DNA of 61,088 nt, taken from an uncultured Pseudomonadota bacterium. Its GTDB lineage: Bacteria > Myxococcota_A > UBA796 > JAFGLY01. This document shows, in pieces, positions 1 to 8,354 of the stretch. Each line of letters opens with the position of its first letter. The first letter of the stretch is position 1. The position numbers and the translations under genes were made by a program. The stretch spans positions 1 through 61,088 of the forward strand of contig CALDOK010000483.1 of assembly GCA_937912125.1 (NCBI GenBank), given 5' to 3'. The notes under the pieces were generated by a model. It worked only from the letters and a program-made list of their open reading frames with translations. It did no database searches and was not told the DNA's origin.

Positions 1-170
1 GCGGAAGGGTGGGCCGACCCCCTGGAGTATGGCGCGCCTCGCGCGCCGAACGCGGAAGGGTGGGCCGACCCCCTGGAGTATGGCGCGCCTCGCGCGCCGA
101 ACGCGGGAGGGTGGGCCGACCCCAAGGAGTATGGCGCGCCAGGCGCGCCGAACGCAGGAGGGTGGGCCGA
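1..170. repeat. 51-bp tandem repeat with internal hairpin
   Basis: Three full 51-bp units (1-51, 52-102, 103-153) are followed by a partial fourth that fades after about 170. Units 1 and 2 are identical. Unit 3 differs at five positions. Each unit holds a perfect 7-bp inverted repeat, GGCGCGC and GCGCGCC, with a 3-nt loop. The loop changes from CTC to CAG in unit 3 while both arms stay intact. The array lies just past the 3' end of the minus-strand gene ending at 218 and probably continues left beyond the window. There is no spacer variation, so it is not a CRISPR array. Confidence 0.9.
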
Positions 171-217
171 GGCAGCGCAGCCCGCCATCGGCTCGAGCTG
201 CGGCTCTCAACCCTGAC

Positions 218-991
218 TCACTCCACTACGAACCCCACCATCACAGGCAGGTGGTCCGAGCGGCCCAGATCCTGGACCTCTACGCTGACCACCCGCAGAT
301 CGGGGGTGCCGAAGATGTGGTCCAGGGCCGCGTCGATCTGCACGCCGGCCACCCGCCAGCGCCAGGTGTCCACACCCGCCGGCAGCGCGTCGGAGAAGCC
401 CAGGCCCTGCAGCAGCGCCAGGGATGGACCGCGCTGCTCGTTGAAGTCGCCCAGCACCACCGTGGGCAGACCCGGGTCCAGGAAGGACAGGTAGACGTCC
501 AGCTCCTCCAAGCGCTCATCGCCCGTGGTGAAGGCCCCCACAAGGAAGCCCCCGCGCTCGGCGTACGGCGGCTTGAGGTGCAGGTTGAGCAGCTGCAGCG
601 GCCCTTGCGGCGTCTGCACCACCAACACCCAGGCCGGAAACCAGCCGATGGGCGAGGGCAGGATCTCCTCGCTCACCACGGGGAAGCGGGACAGCAGGCC
701 CACACCCCCAGCGCCGGGGCCCTCGATGAAGGCCAGCTCCGCGAAGTCCTGGGCGTAGGCCCCGCGGATGGCGGCCTCCCAGGCCGGCGTGGTCTCCTGC
801 AGCAGGACCAGGTCAGGAGCGCCAGCACCCACGGCGGCCAATGTTCCGGGGTCGCCCGCGAGCCCGTAGTTCAGATTGTAGGACTTGATCCGCAGATCGG
901 CTGGCTCCGGAGGAGCCAGATCCTGCACCCGAGCGGACGAACCGAAGGAGCCGGACGCCAAGACCACGGGCAGCGAGCACAGCAGGGACAA
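218..991 (-). CDS. Secreted endonuclease/exonuclease/phosphatase (EEP) family protein
   Basis: This 257-aa protein carries the full EEP-fold catalytic set in order: Asn in SYNLNYG (37-43), Glu in LQETT (66), His in NLHLK (138), GDFN (181-184), DH (224-225) and the terminal SDH (245-247). The family cleaves phosphodiester or phosphate bonds with a divalent metal; the substrate here is unknown. A hydrophobic N-terminus suggests export. The TTG start at 991 has no ribosome site. An in-frame CTG at 1003-1001 lies 6 nt after GGAGG and would give a better signal peptide beginning MRFFLSLLCS, so the true start may be 1003. The gene stands alone, divergent from the lipoprotein gene at 1099. Confidence 0.85.
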   Translation of the reverse strand: MSLLCSLPVVLASGSFGSSARVQDLAPPEPADLRIKSYNLNYGLAGDPGTLAAVGAGAPDLVLLQETTPAWEAAIRGAYAQDFAELAFIEGPGAGGVGLLSRFPVVSEEILPSPIGWFPAWVLVVQTPQGPLQLLNLHLKPPYAERGGFLVGAFTTGDERLEELDVYLSFLDPGLPTVVLGDFNEQRGPSLALLQGLGFSDALPAGVDTWRWRVAGVQIDAALDHIFGTPDLRVVSVEVQDLGRSDHLPVMVGFVVE

Positions 992-1098
992 GAAAAACCG
1001 CAGGCCGCACCTCCGTCCAGCAGGGACACCCCGCGGCGGCCCGAGGTTCCCTGCAACCGGCCTCCACCCCCCGCCGCCTGCATGCTATCTTTCGTTGC

Positions 1099-2205
1099 AT
1101 GCTCACCCTGTTCGCCCTCCTCGCCATGGCCTGCACGCCGACCGACCCGCCCGGCGACAGCTCCCCCATCGAAGAGACCGCGCCCCCCAGGGACACACAG
1201 GACAGCGAGCCCCCCGACGACACCGATCCACCCACGCCCCTGCCCGCGGTGGTGGTCAATGAGCTCATGGCAGACAACGAGGGCGCGCACCAGGCCGACG
1301 ATGGCTCCTTCCCAGACTGGCTCGAGCTGTACAACGCCGACCAGAACGCCGTGGACCTGTCCGGCTACTCCATCAGCGACGACTGGACCGAGAAGGCCCA
1401 GGCCGTCTTACCCCAAGGCACCACCATGGAGCCGGGGGCCTACCTGCTGCTGTACGCCGACGACAGCGACCAGCCAGGCCACCTCCCCTTCAAGCTCAGC
1501 GCCCAGGGCGAAGGGGTGGGCGTCTTCGCCCCCGACGGCGAGGCCCTGGACTGGATCACCTTCCCGCCCCTGGTGGAAGACCACAGCTACGCACGCCTGC
1601 CCGACGGCGAGCAGTCCTGGGAGCAGGTGGCTCGAGGCACCCCCGGAGCATCCAACCTGCGGCAGACGGTCCAGACCACCGCGCTGGTGGAGCGGGGCGC
1701 CACGTGGCGGTACCTGGACAGCGGAGAGTACCCCGGCGATGCCTGGGTCCAAGCCGAGTTCGACGACGCCAGCTGGGCCTCGGGGCCCGCGCCCCTGGGC
1801 TACGGCGACAGCCAGACCACCGAGCTCTCCTACGGCGACGACGCCTCGAACAAGCACATCACCACCTGGTTCCGCCACCCCTTCGATCTGCCAGCCGACA
1901 CCCTCGCCAGCGCCAGCGAGGCCAGCCTCGGGCTGCGGGTCGACGACGGGGCCGTGGTCTGGCTCAACGGCGCCGAGCTGCTGCGGCAGGGCATGGGCGA
2001 TGGCGAGATCGGTCCCGACTCCTACGCCACGGACACCGCCTCGGGCGACAACGAGACCAACTACACTTCCTATGACTTCGAGCTGGGGCTGCTGGTGGAA
2101 GGCGCCAACCAGCTGGCCGTCGAGGTCCACCAGAACGGCGGCACCTCGAGCGACCTCACCCTGGACCTCGAGCTGAGCGTCGAGGGCTGGGTCGAGGTGG
2201 AGTAG
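1099..2205 (+). CDS. Lamin-tail domain lipoprotein
   Basis: A 368-aa predicted lipoprotein with lipobox LAMAC (Cys12) and an acidic, Pro/Thr-rich linker. A lamin-tail domain spans about 50-165, recognisable from VVVNELMADN, the WLELYN strand and the DLSGYSISDD turn. It is followed by a beta-rich C-terminal region (about 195-365) of the galactose-binding-like kind often attached to such proteins (GLRVDDGAVVWLNG). No catalytic residues are apparent, so it is probably a surface-binding or structural module. The convergent CotH-type protein encoded at 2235-4316 also carries a lamin-tail domain, which suggests related surface roles. The ligand is unknown. Confidence 0.75.
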   Translation: MLTLFALLAMACTPTDPPGDSSPIEETAPPRDTQDSEPPDDTDPPTPLPAVVVNELMADNEGAHQADDGSFPDWLELYNADQNAVDLSGYSISDDWTEKAQAVLPQGTTMEPGAYLLLYADDSDQPGHLPFKLSAQGEGVGVFAPDGEALDWITFPPLVEDHSYARLPDGEQSWEQVARGTPGASNLRQTVQTTALVERGATWRYLDSGEYPGDAWVQAEFDDASWASGPAPLGYGDSQTTELSYGDDASNKHITTWFRHPFDLPADTLASASEASLGLRVDDGAVVWLNGAELLRQGMGDGEIGPDSYATDTASGDNETNYTSYDFELGLLVEGANQLAVEVHQNGGTSSDLTLDLELSVEGWVEVE

Positions 2206-2234
2206 CGGGCACGCAGGCGCGCTCGCCAGGCGCC

Positions 2235-4316
2235 CTATGGCGGTTCCTCACGTAGCTCCGCGAACACCGCCGCGCGCTCGTCCAGCCACTGGTAGAGGTA
2301 GGCCTTCTCGCCCTGGTAGTCCGTCCAGTCGTCCTTGCTGTCGCGGTAGCTGACCCAGCCGCTATAGGTCTGGTAGCTCTCACCCCACCTGTCCCAGTCC
2401 CGCTGGGCCGAGGGCTCGATCAGGGCGTAGTAGCCATCCAGCTGAGCCCGCAACCAGTCGGGATCGTAGGGGCCGCCGGGCTGAGCCATGGAGCGGTAGC
2501 GCTCCCACAGCTCGGCGTTGGCGGACTCGACCTCCTGGATGGCCCAGAACACCCGGTTGTACCCCGTGTGGTAGTTGCGGGTGCTCGAGGACTCCCGGTA
2601 GGTGCGCCAGTCTTGGCCCCAGGCGTGGTTGAAGTCCCAAGGGGCATAGCGGAACACGCTGGAGTCGGGGGCGCTGGCCAGGTAGGCGTTCTTGCCCGCG
2701 CTGTCCTCGCCCAGGCAGTAGTGGACCAGCAGGAACCAGTCCATGAACTCCTGCAGGTCGAGGTGATCGGCGGCACCGTGCACCAGGCCCTCGGCGTCGG
2801 CGTGGCCCGTGAAGGCCACCAGGGCGTCCAGGTCGCTGGTGTCGTCCTCGGGCTCGCCCTCCTTCTTCTCGTAGCCGTCGTGCAGGGTGTCCTTGGCGTT
2901 GCCCCCGGAGTCGGTCAGGAAGAAGTTGGCGTCGTGGCTGACCGCCTTGTACAGGCTGGAGTCGGGGTGGAAGCCCTGTTGCTCGACGAACTCGTTGTCG
3001 ACGCGATCCAGAGCCAGGAACAGGCCCTGGTAGACCCCATCGAAGTACAGCACCGTGAAGAAGCTGCGGGGGGTGAGCCGCTCGACCCCCCAGAACTGGG
3101 CCATGGCCGCCCACTGATCGTAGACCAGCTTCTGGCGCACGTAGGCGTTGTCGTCGAAGGGACTGACCAGCACCAGGTGGTCGCGGGTGACCCCCCAGGC
3201 GGGGAGGTCCAGCTCGGCCTCGGGGAACTCGAGGGTGTAGCCGGGCTTGGGGTAGTAGGAGCTCGAGGCGCCGCGGACCTTGATCATGCCCGGGTAGGCC
3301 AGGCCCCCGAAGGTCAGCTCGGCGGCGACATAGCCCGAGCCGATCTCCGACCAGGTGTAGACGTGCATCACCGGCAGGCCCCACTCCTCGGTGTAGCTGG
3401 CCGCCTCTACCGCCACGTTGTCTGCGGCGGCGGGGTTGTCAGCCACCCAGAAGGTGACGGTCTCGGCGCTGGGCAGCTCGCCCGTGACGCCGCGGGTGGT
3501 GACCTGGAAGACCAGGTCGATGCGCCCGCCGCTGGCCGGACCCGTGGGCCAGGTGAAGCTGGAGCCGTCCCAGCTCGCGCCCGATGGCAGCGTCACGGGC
3601 TCGAGGAGCGCGGCCGCGCCGAGCTCACCACGGCAGCGTGGCGCCAGGCTCACCCCATCGCCCTCGAGGTAGTTGATCTCCGTCAGGTCGGACACCAACA
3701 CGCAGGGCTCCGGAGGCTCGGGCCAGGCCTGACCCCAGCCCTTGCCGGTGCCGCCGTTGAAGACCCCAGGGCTGGGGTTGGCCGTGATGATCCACTCGGC
3801 GTCGCCGTCCAACACCCGGGCCGCGGCGTGGTCCGGGGCCTGCTGGCCGTAGCTCAGCCCGTCCACGGGCAGGCCGGTGGGAGCGTACAGGCCGATCTGC
3901 TCGCCCTCGAGCGCCAGGGAGAACCCCAGGTGGTCCGGCCCCAGGGAGGGGTCGCCATCGGCCCACAGCAGCAGCCGGCCCCAGGCGGGGACGCTGAGCT
4001 GCTCGAGGCGGTGACGGCCGGGATCGTTGTGGTCGTCGGTGATGGTCCAGCCGTTCAGGTCCACCGGCTCGGCGCTGGGATTGAACAGCTCGATCCAGTC
4101 GGGGTGCGCGCCGGTGCCATCGGCGGCGCCAGTGCGGTTCTCGGCCATGAACTCGTTGATGACCACCACGGGCCAGCCTGGGAAGATCTGCTCGGTGGTC
4201 TCGGAGTCGGTGGTGCCGGGCGCGCTGTCCCACGGCGTGCTGTCCAGCGGCGAGCGCTGAACCAGATCACACCCGGCCGCGAGCGATACCCACAGCGCCA
4301 GCCCGAACCGTGCCAC
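2235..4316 (-). CDS. CotH-like kinase-fold lipoprotein with lamin-tail domain
   Basis: A 693-aa protein starting at GTG, with lipobox LAAGC (Cys16). A lamin-tail domain covers about 48-185, a putative Ig-like stretch about 215-290, and a CotH-type domain about 320-640. The CotH signature is seen as VRGASSSYYPKPGYTLEF (347-364) and YAPWDFNHAWG (557-567). Spore-coat CotH is a protein kinase of atypical fold, but the homologues common in secreted bacterial proteins are mostly uncharacterised. Asn563 stands where many relatives have Asp, so activity is uncertain. The start codon abuts the stop codon of the upstream oxidoreductase gene with no gap, implying co-transcription and translational coupling. 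Confidence 0.85.
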   Translation of the reverse strand: MARFGLALWVSLAAGCDLVQRSPLDSTPWDSAPGTTDSETTEQIFPGWPVVVINEFMAENRTGAADGTGAHPDWIELFNPSAEPVDLNGWTITDDHNDPGRHRLEQLSVPAWGRLLLWADGDPSLGPDHLGFSLALEGEQIGLYAPTGLPVDGLSYGQQAPDHAAARVLDGDAEWIITANPSPGVFNGGTGKGWGQAWPEPPEPCVLVSDLTEINYLEGDGVSLAPRCRGELGAAALLEPVTLPSGASWDGSSFTWPTGPASGGRIDLVFQVTTRGVTGELPSAETVTFWVADNPAAADNVAVEAASYTEEWGLPVMHVYTWSEIGSGYVAAELTFGGLAYPGMIKVRGASSSYYPKPGYTLEFPEAELDLPAWGVTRDHLVLVSPFDDNAYVRQKLVYDQWAAMAQFWGVERLTPRSFFTVLYFDGVYQGLFLALDRVDNEFVEQQGFHPDSSLYKAVSHDANFFLTDSGGNAKDTLHDGYEKKEGEPEDDTSDLDALVAFTGHADAEGLVHGAADHLDLQEFMDWFLLVHYCLGEDSAGKNAYLASAPDSSVFRYAPWDFNHAWGQDWRTYRESSSTRNYHTGYNRVFWAIQEVESANAELWERYRSMAQPGGPYDPDWLRAQLDGYYALIEPSAQRDWDRWGESYQTYSGWVSYRDSKDDWTDYQGEKAYLYQWLDERAAVFAELREEPP

Positions 4317-5756
4317 CTAGCCGTCCAGCCAGTGGGCCACGTTGCGCCGGGCCACGGCCATGAGGGTGAGCTGGGGGTTCACGCCGGTGCAGTCCGGCAG
4401 GATGCTGGCGTCGTTGACCCAGATGTTGGCGGCCCCGTGGAGCTTGCCCCAGGAGTCGACCACGCAGCGGCTGCGGTCTTCACCCATGGGGCAGGTGCCG
4501 AACAGGTGGATGGTGGAGATGGTGAGCTGGCCGTGGGGCAACCCCGTGCGCAGCTGCTCGAGCTGATCGGGCCGGGTGATGGAGGGCCGCCCTGGCAGGG
4601 GATTGAACAGCTCCACCGCGCCCGCCTGGAACAGCATGGTGCCAAGGCGATGCAGCCCCTGCCCCAGGGAGGCCAGATCGTCGTCGCCGCAGGGGTAGGA
4701 GGTGAAGGACTCGTCGAAGCCCGGGATGTTGCGCACCTTGCCCTTGCCCTTGCCGGTGACCAGGACGTAGAACAAGGCGATCTTGGGCCAGGCCTCGAGC
4801 TTGGCCTCGCGGTCTTCAACCTCTCCCCCCAGCCACATGACCAGGTGGGGCAGCGCCGCGTGGGAGCAACCCAGGGTGAGGTCGGGCTTGAACTCCACCA
4901 CCTGCTGCACGGGCACGCCCGCCGCCGGGTCGTTGACCTCGCGGTCGAAGCGCGCGGCCACGCGCACCATGGGGTGCAGGCGCAGGCCATCGCCGACCTT
5001 GCCGCGGATGCCGCTGCGGCGCAGGACCAGGGGGGACTGAGTGGGTCCGCCGCAGACGAAGACCTTGTCGAAGCGGATGCGAACCCGCTCCCGCCGACCG
5101 TCGGCGTGCCGGGTGGTGGCGCTGGCCTCGACCGCGCGACCGCCGCGGAAGCGCAGCTTGTGTACGCTGGTGAGGGGCAGCAGCCGCCCCCCGGCCGCCA
5201 GCAAGCGGGGCACCAGCGTGACGGTCATGGACTGGCGCAGGCCCTTGCCGGCGCCGTCGCTGGGGTACTGCCAGAAACGCTGGACCTCGCTGGAGGCCCA
5301 GCCCAGCTGGTCGGCGCCCTGCTTGATGACCATGGACGCGGGGTCCAGGCCACCGGGCATCGAAGCCACGGAGCACTCCCGCTCCACCGCCTCGAAGTGG
5401 GACCCCAGGGGCTCGAGCCCGAACTGGTCGATGCGGAAGCGCTGGCGCCAGTCTTCCAGGGTGGAGGCCATGGGCGGGTGGGCCAGGGCCGCGTTGATCT
5501 CGCTGCCGCCGCCCACACAGCGGCCCTCGACATAGGTGACCTTGGTCTGGCCGAAGGCGGGGGTGAGGCCCCCGTTGCGATACTTCTGGTCCATCTCGGC
5601 CATGGAGTAGGCCGGGGCCGAGTCGTGGACGAAGTGGCCGCCTTCTTCGACCATCAGGACGTCGTGGCCCGCTTCGGCCAGGAGAGCTGCGGTGGTGGCG
5701 CCGCCAGGGCCGGAGCCGATGACGAGGATCTGGCAGTCGTGCAGGGTGCCGCGCAT
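4317..5756 (-). CDS. GMC-family FAD oxidoreductase
   Basis: A 479-aa protein with the FAD-binding Rossmann motif GSGPGG (14-19), the ribose-binding acid in VEEGG, the GMC loop GGGSEINAAL, the C-terminal His motif HLFGTCPMGED (about 413) and the closing NPQLTLMA segment. GMC enzymes oxidise alcohols, sugars or sterols. The spacing and the H-x-F-G-T-C-P-M form resemble long-chain alcohol and cholesterol oxidases more than choline dehydrogenase, but the substrate cannot be read from the sequence. The start at 5756 is chosen because upstream codons in this frame are a shadow of the next gene. That small gene stops 2 nt upstream, so the two are coupled. Confidence 0.88.
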   Translation of the reverse strand: MRGTLHDCQILVIGSGPGGATTAALLAEAGHDVLMVEEGGHFVHDSAPAYSMAEMDQKYRNGGLTPAFGQTKVTYVEGRCVGGGSEINAALAHPPMASTLEDWRQRFRIDQFGLEPLGSHFEAVERECSVASMPGGLDPASMVIKQGADQLGWASSEVQRFWQYPSDGAGKGLRQSMTVTLVPRLLAAGGRLLPLTSVHKLRFRGGRAVEASATTRHADGRRERVRIRFDKVFVCGGPTQSPLVLRRSGIRGKVGDGLRLHPMVRVAARFDREVNDPAAGVPVQQVVEFKPDLTLGCSHAALPHLVMWLGGEVEDREAKLEAWPKIALFYVLVTGKGKGKVRNIPGFDESFTSYPCGDDDLASLGQGLHRLGTMLFQAGAVELFNPLPGRPSITRPDQLEQLRTGLPHGQLTISTIHLFGTCPMGEDRSRCVVDSWGKLHGAANIWVNDASILPDCTGVNPQLTLMAVARRNVAHWLDG

Positions 5757-5758
5757 GA

Positions 5759-6160
5759 TCAGTGACCCTCGTGCTCGGGGTTCAGCTCGGAGAAGTACAC
5801 GAAGGTGGCCATCTTGCCGTAGAACTCGAGGAAGTCCTGGCAGAAGGACACCGGCGCCTTGCGCCACAGCGCCACCTGGCGCGCGCGCTGGGCGGCGCTC
5901 TGGAAGCGGAAGGGCCGGCCCGCGGTGGCGACGCCGGACAGATCGAAGAACACGGTGGCGCCGGCCATGGGCAGCCCCAGGAAGCGAGGCATGATGGCGA
6001 TGCGGCCACGCATGGCATCGGCGGTCGCGGCCAGCGCGGACTCGTCCAGGGTGGACTCGCTGCCAGCGGCGTCGGCCACCAGCGTGCGCACGATCTGGCC
6101 GACCACCGGAGACAGCACCAGCTGGGCGCCGCGCCGGGGGAGCTTGGAGAGCAGAGACAT
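5759..6160 (-). CDS. Small partner protein of the GMC oxidoreductase
   Basis: A 133-aa protein with no signal peptide, rich in Ala and Arg, ending in a conserved-looking segment FLEFYGKMATFVYFSELNPEH. It lies 2 nt upstream of the GMC oxidoreductase gene on the same strand. Long-chain alcohol oxidases of this superfamily have an extra N-terminal region of comparable size ahead of the FAD domain. I infer, without homology evidence, that this gene encodes that region as a separate subunit. No motif of its own was recognised. Confidence 0.65.
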   Translation of the reverse strand: MSLLSKLPRRGAQLVLSPVVGQIVRTLVADAAGSESTLDESALAATADAMRGRIAIMPRFLGLPMAGATVFFDLSGVATAGRPFRFQSAAQRARQVALWRKAPVSFCQDFLEFYGKMATFVYFSELNPEHEGH

Positions 6161-6237
6161 GGGGGAACCTCGCGGGGCCGCGCACCGAAGTGCGCCGAGG
6201 CATGCCAGCTATTCAGCGCGCGCCCCTCGAACCAGCT

Positions 6238-6837
6238 TCATCGCGGCCGATGCTCCTGGATGAACGCCGTGGGGTCCAGGTAGGTGATGCCCGGATCGCC
6301 ATAGCCCCCGCCGATGGGCGCGCCGACGCGGGCGCGGATCTCGAAGTGCAGGTGGGCCAGGTACAGCCCTCCTACATTGCCCATGGCGCCGAGCTGATCG
6401 CCGCGAGCGACCGCATCGCCCACCGCCACGTCGATGCGCTCGAGGTGGGCGTACAGGCTCTCCACGAGCCGGTCTTCTCCCCCGCTCGGATCGGGGACGC
6501 GATGGGCCACCATCACCACGCCTCCCCAGCCCCCTCCATGATCGTAGGCGCCGGTGACCAGGCCATTGGCCACCGCGTGGATGGGATCTCCCAGGTCGGT
6601 GTCGCTGCCACCGTTGCCGTTCCAGTCCGAGCCCAGGTGCGCGTGAGGCCCGCCGAAGGGCTGGGCGTCGTAGTAGCCCTGGGCGTCGGGAGGCCCTACC
6701 GGGAAGTCGAAGCCGTCGGCTTGGGGGATGCTGGACACACCGACGTGGTAGACAGGCAGATCGGAGGGTGGCGAGGGCTGCAGATCCGCAGCGCCACAGG
6801 CGAGCAACGCGGACCAGAGGAGACGGTGCATGGACAC
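6238..6837 (-). CDS. M23-family metallopeptidase lipoprotein
   Basis: A 199-aa protein with lipobox LLAC (Cys14). The LytM/M23 zinc site is complete: H67-x3-D71 in HAHLGSDW, His131 in YAHLE and H162-L-H164 in AHLHFEIR. M23 enzymes are zinc endopeptidases that cut peptidoglycan cross-links. A lipid-anchored version would act on the periplasmic face of the cell wall. With both HxxxD and HxH present the protein is probably active, unlike the degenerate EnvC-type members. It lies 77 nt upstream of the small-partner and GMC genes on the same strand and could head that operon. Confidence 0.88.
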   Translation of the reverse strand: MSMHRLLWSALLACGAADLQPSPPSDLPVYHVGVSSIPQADGFDFPVGPPDAQGYYDAQPFGGPHAHLGSDWNGNGGSDTDLGDPIHAVANGLVTGAYDHGGGWGGVVMVAHRVPDPSGGEDRLVESLYAHLERIDVAVGDAVARGDQLGAMGNVGGLYLAHLHFEIRARVGAPIGGGYGDPGITYLDPTAFIQEHRPR

Positions 6838-6926
6838 TCCCGAGGGCCGTGGCGACGAACGAGCCCCACCCTTGGACGCTGACGCCGCGCATCGGTTCCC
6901 CGGGCGTTCCGCGATAGGATGTGCCC

Positions 6927-7418
6927 ATGCCCATCCTCGCCACAGCCCTGCTCACCCTGTGCCTGGCCTCCCCGGCCCACGCTGGCCTGATCCCCTGCGA
7001 GCAGCGCGGCAGCATGGAGCTCGATCCCGACGGCAGCCACGTCCTGGCCAGCTTCCTGGGCGCCTGCGGCGAAGTCTCCGACTACGACCGGGCTCTGGCC
7101 GTGCAGGTCGAGCTCGACGATGGCTGGTCCATCATCGGCACCCACTGGGAGGTCCAGGGCAGCCAGGACATCGAGATCGATGGTGAGCTGGTCACCTACC
7201 GGATCTTCGAGCAGGAGGTCAGCTGCCCAGGACGCGGCCCCTACGACTTCCGGGTGGCCTGGGTGGACCGCGACGGCGCCGAGGCCTGGTACGACGACCG
7301 CTTCGACTGTGACGGCAGCCTGGGCTGCACCAGCGCCCCCACCCCCATGGCCCTGCCTCCAGGCATGTTGGCCTTGGTGGGCATCCTGCCCCTGACGCTG
7401 CGGCGCCGTCGAAGGTAG
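6927..7418 (+). CDS. Hypothetical secreted protein with C-terminal anchor
   Basis: A 163-aa protein of unknown function. It has a clear signal peptide (ATALLTLCLASPAHA), a beta-rich middle with paired cysteines, and a C-terminal tail with a Pro-rich turn, a short hydrophobic helix and a run of arginines. That tail resembles PEP-CTERM or related sorting signals. I prefer the ATG at 6927, with AGGA 8 nt upstream, over the in-frame GTG at 6921. The protein probably sits at the cell surface or in the outer membrane space. Confidence 0.7.
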   Translation: MPILATALLTLCLASPAHAGLIPCEQRGSMELDPDGSHVLASFLGACGEVSDYDRALAVQVELDDGWSIIGTHWEVQGSQDIEIDGELVTYRIFEQEVSCPGRGPYDFRVAWVDRDGAEAWYDDRFDCDGSLGCTSAPTPMALPPGMLALVGILPLTLRRRRR

Positions 7419-7459
7419 AATCTCCTCAGCCACCCTGACTCGTGCCCCCCGGAGCCCCC

Positions 7460-8110
7460 GTGCTGCCCAACCACCCCTGTGCTGGCCTGGTATCCATCCC
7501 CCGCATCATGATGCCCCTGGGCCATGCCACCGAGGTGGACTTCGGCACCAAGCGCTTCCATGTCCTGTTCAGCGGGGGCAAGCTGCGCATCGAGCTCGAC
7601 CCCGAGAACTTCACCCTGGTCAGCCTCAAGGACCAGCGAGTCGCCTACAAGGTGCAGCTGCTGGGCAGCATCGTGCTCGAGGAAGAGACCACCGGCGCGG
7701 TGGACTGGCATCCCTACTTCCACCTCGAGTGGGAAGACGACGCCGCCGCCCCCGAGCTGGTCTTCGACAGGTCCCCCACCCGCATCGTGCGCTTCTACAC
7801 CAAGGGACAGGCCATCGAGCTGGGGGTCGAGCCCGCCACCGCCTACGAGGTACACTACGACGACGGTGTCAGCGCCCTGTTCGCCCGCCGCGAGCAAGGG
7901 CCGGGCTTCAACTTCCACTTCAGCACCGGCTTCAACGGCTCGTTCTGGAAGGAGCCCGACGGCTCGTGGATGATGAACTTCAAGGGCGACCGCTTGTCCT
8001 GGGAAGACGACGGCAAGGACGCCCAGTCCAAGTTCCTGGTGTCGCGCTCCAAGTTCACCGACAACCTGATGCTCTACTTCTGGCACGGGGCACGGGTGAC
8101 CTTGCGCTGA
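7460..8110 (+). CDS. Hypothetical protein
   Basis: A roughly 216-aa soluble-looking protein with no signal peptide, rich in beta-strand residues and aromatics (VDWHPYFHLEWEDD, FNFHFSTGFNGSFW). No family was recognised. The reading frame opens at GTG 7442, but GTG 7460 has GGAG 5 nt upstream and is preferred. ATG codons at 7508 and 7511 are further options, and the text after 7511 looks the best folded. It follows the previous gene by about 40 nt and could be co-transcribed with it. Confidence 0.65.
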   Translation: MLPNHPCAGLVSIPRIMMPLGHATEVDFGTKRFHVLFSGGKLRIELDPENFTLVSLKDQRVAYKVQLLGSIVLEEETTGAVDWHPYFHLEWEDDAAAPELVFDRSPTRIVRFYTKGQAIELGVEPATAYEVHYDDGVSALFARREQGPGFNFHFSTGFNGSFWKEPDGSWMMNFKGDRLSWEDDGKDAQSKFLVSRSKFTDNLMLYFWHGARVTLR

Positions 8111-8156
8111 CGGGCCGCGGCGATGGATAGATTCCTGGCGCCACCCCGGAGCTCCG

Positions 8157-8354
8157 ACGCACCCCATCCGCCCCCTGGTCCTCACCCTCGCCCTCGCCTC
8201 CTGTACCAGGCCCGAGGTGACGGTCGACGGGCAGCCCTCCGCCGACCCCACCCCCCATGCGCCCCAGCCCGACACTCCAGCCGGGGTCCACGAGCGACTG
8301 CTAGCGGTGCCAGAGCCGCAGGACCCCACCAGCCTCTTCGCTGACCTCTGGTAG
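8157..8354 (+). CDS. Possible small lipoprotein with an ACG start
   Basis: A 66-codon frame reads THPIRPLVLTLALASC at its N-terminus, a convincing lipoprotein signal with lipobox LASC, followed by a polar Pro-rich tail. No ATG, GTG or TTG is available. The only fitting first codon is ACG at 8157, which lies 5 nt after GGAG (8148-8151), normal spacing. This is either a gene whose ATG became ACG, a sequencing or assembly error, or rare ACG initiation. Its last 54 nt overlap the convergent membrane-protein gene ending at 8301. Confidence 0.35.
   Translation, partial: THPIRPLVLTLALASCTRPEVTVDGQPSADPTPHAPQPDTPAGVHERLLAVPEPQDPTSLFADLW

Noticed and set aside
1..170. Possible CRISPR array
   Set aside because: The 51-bp units are directly adjacent with no unique spacers, and there are no cas genes.
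2568..5765. Very long open frame on the plus strand (over 1000 codons) opposite the CotH and GMC genes
   Set aside because: It is the antisense shadow of two well-supported minus-strand genes. Its translation is rich in Val, Gly, His and Gln with no motifs, as expected in GC-rich DNA.
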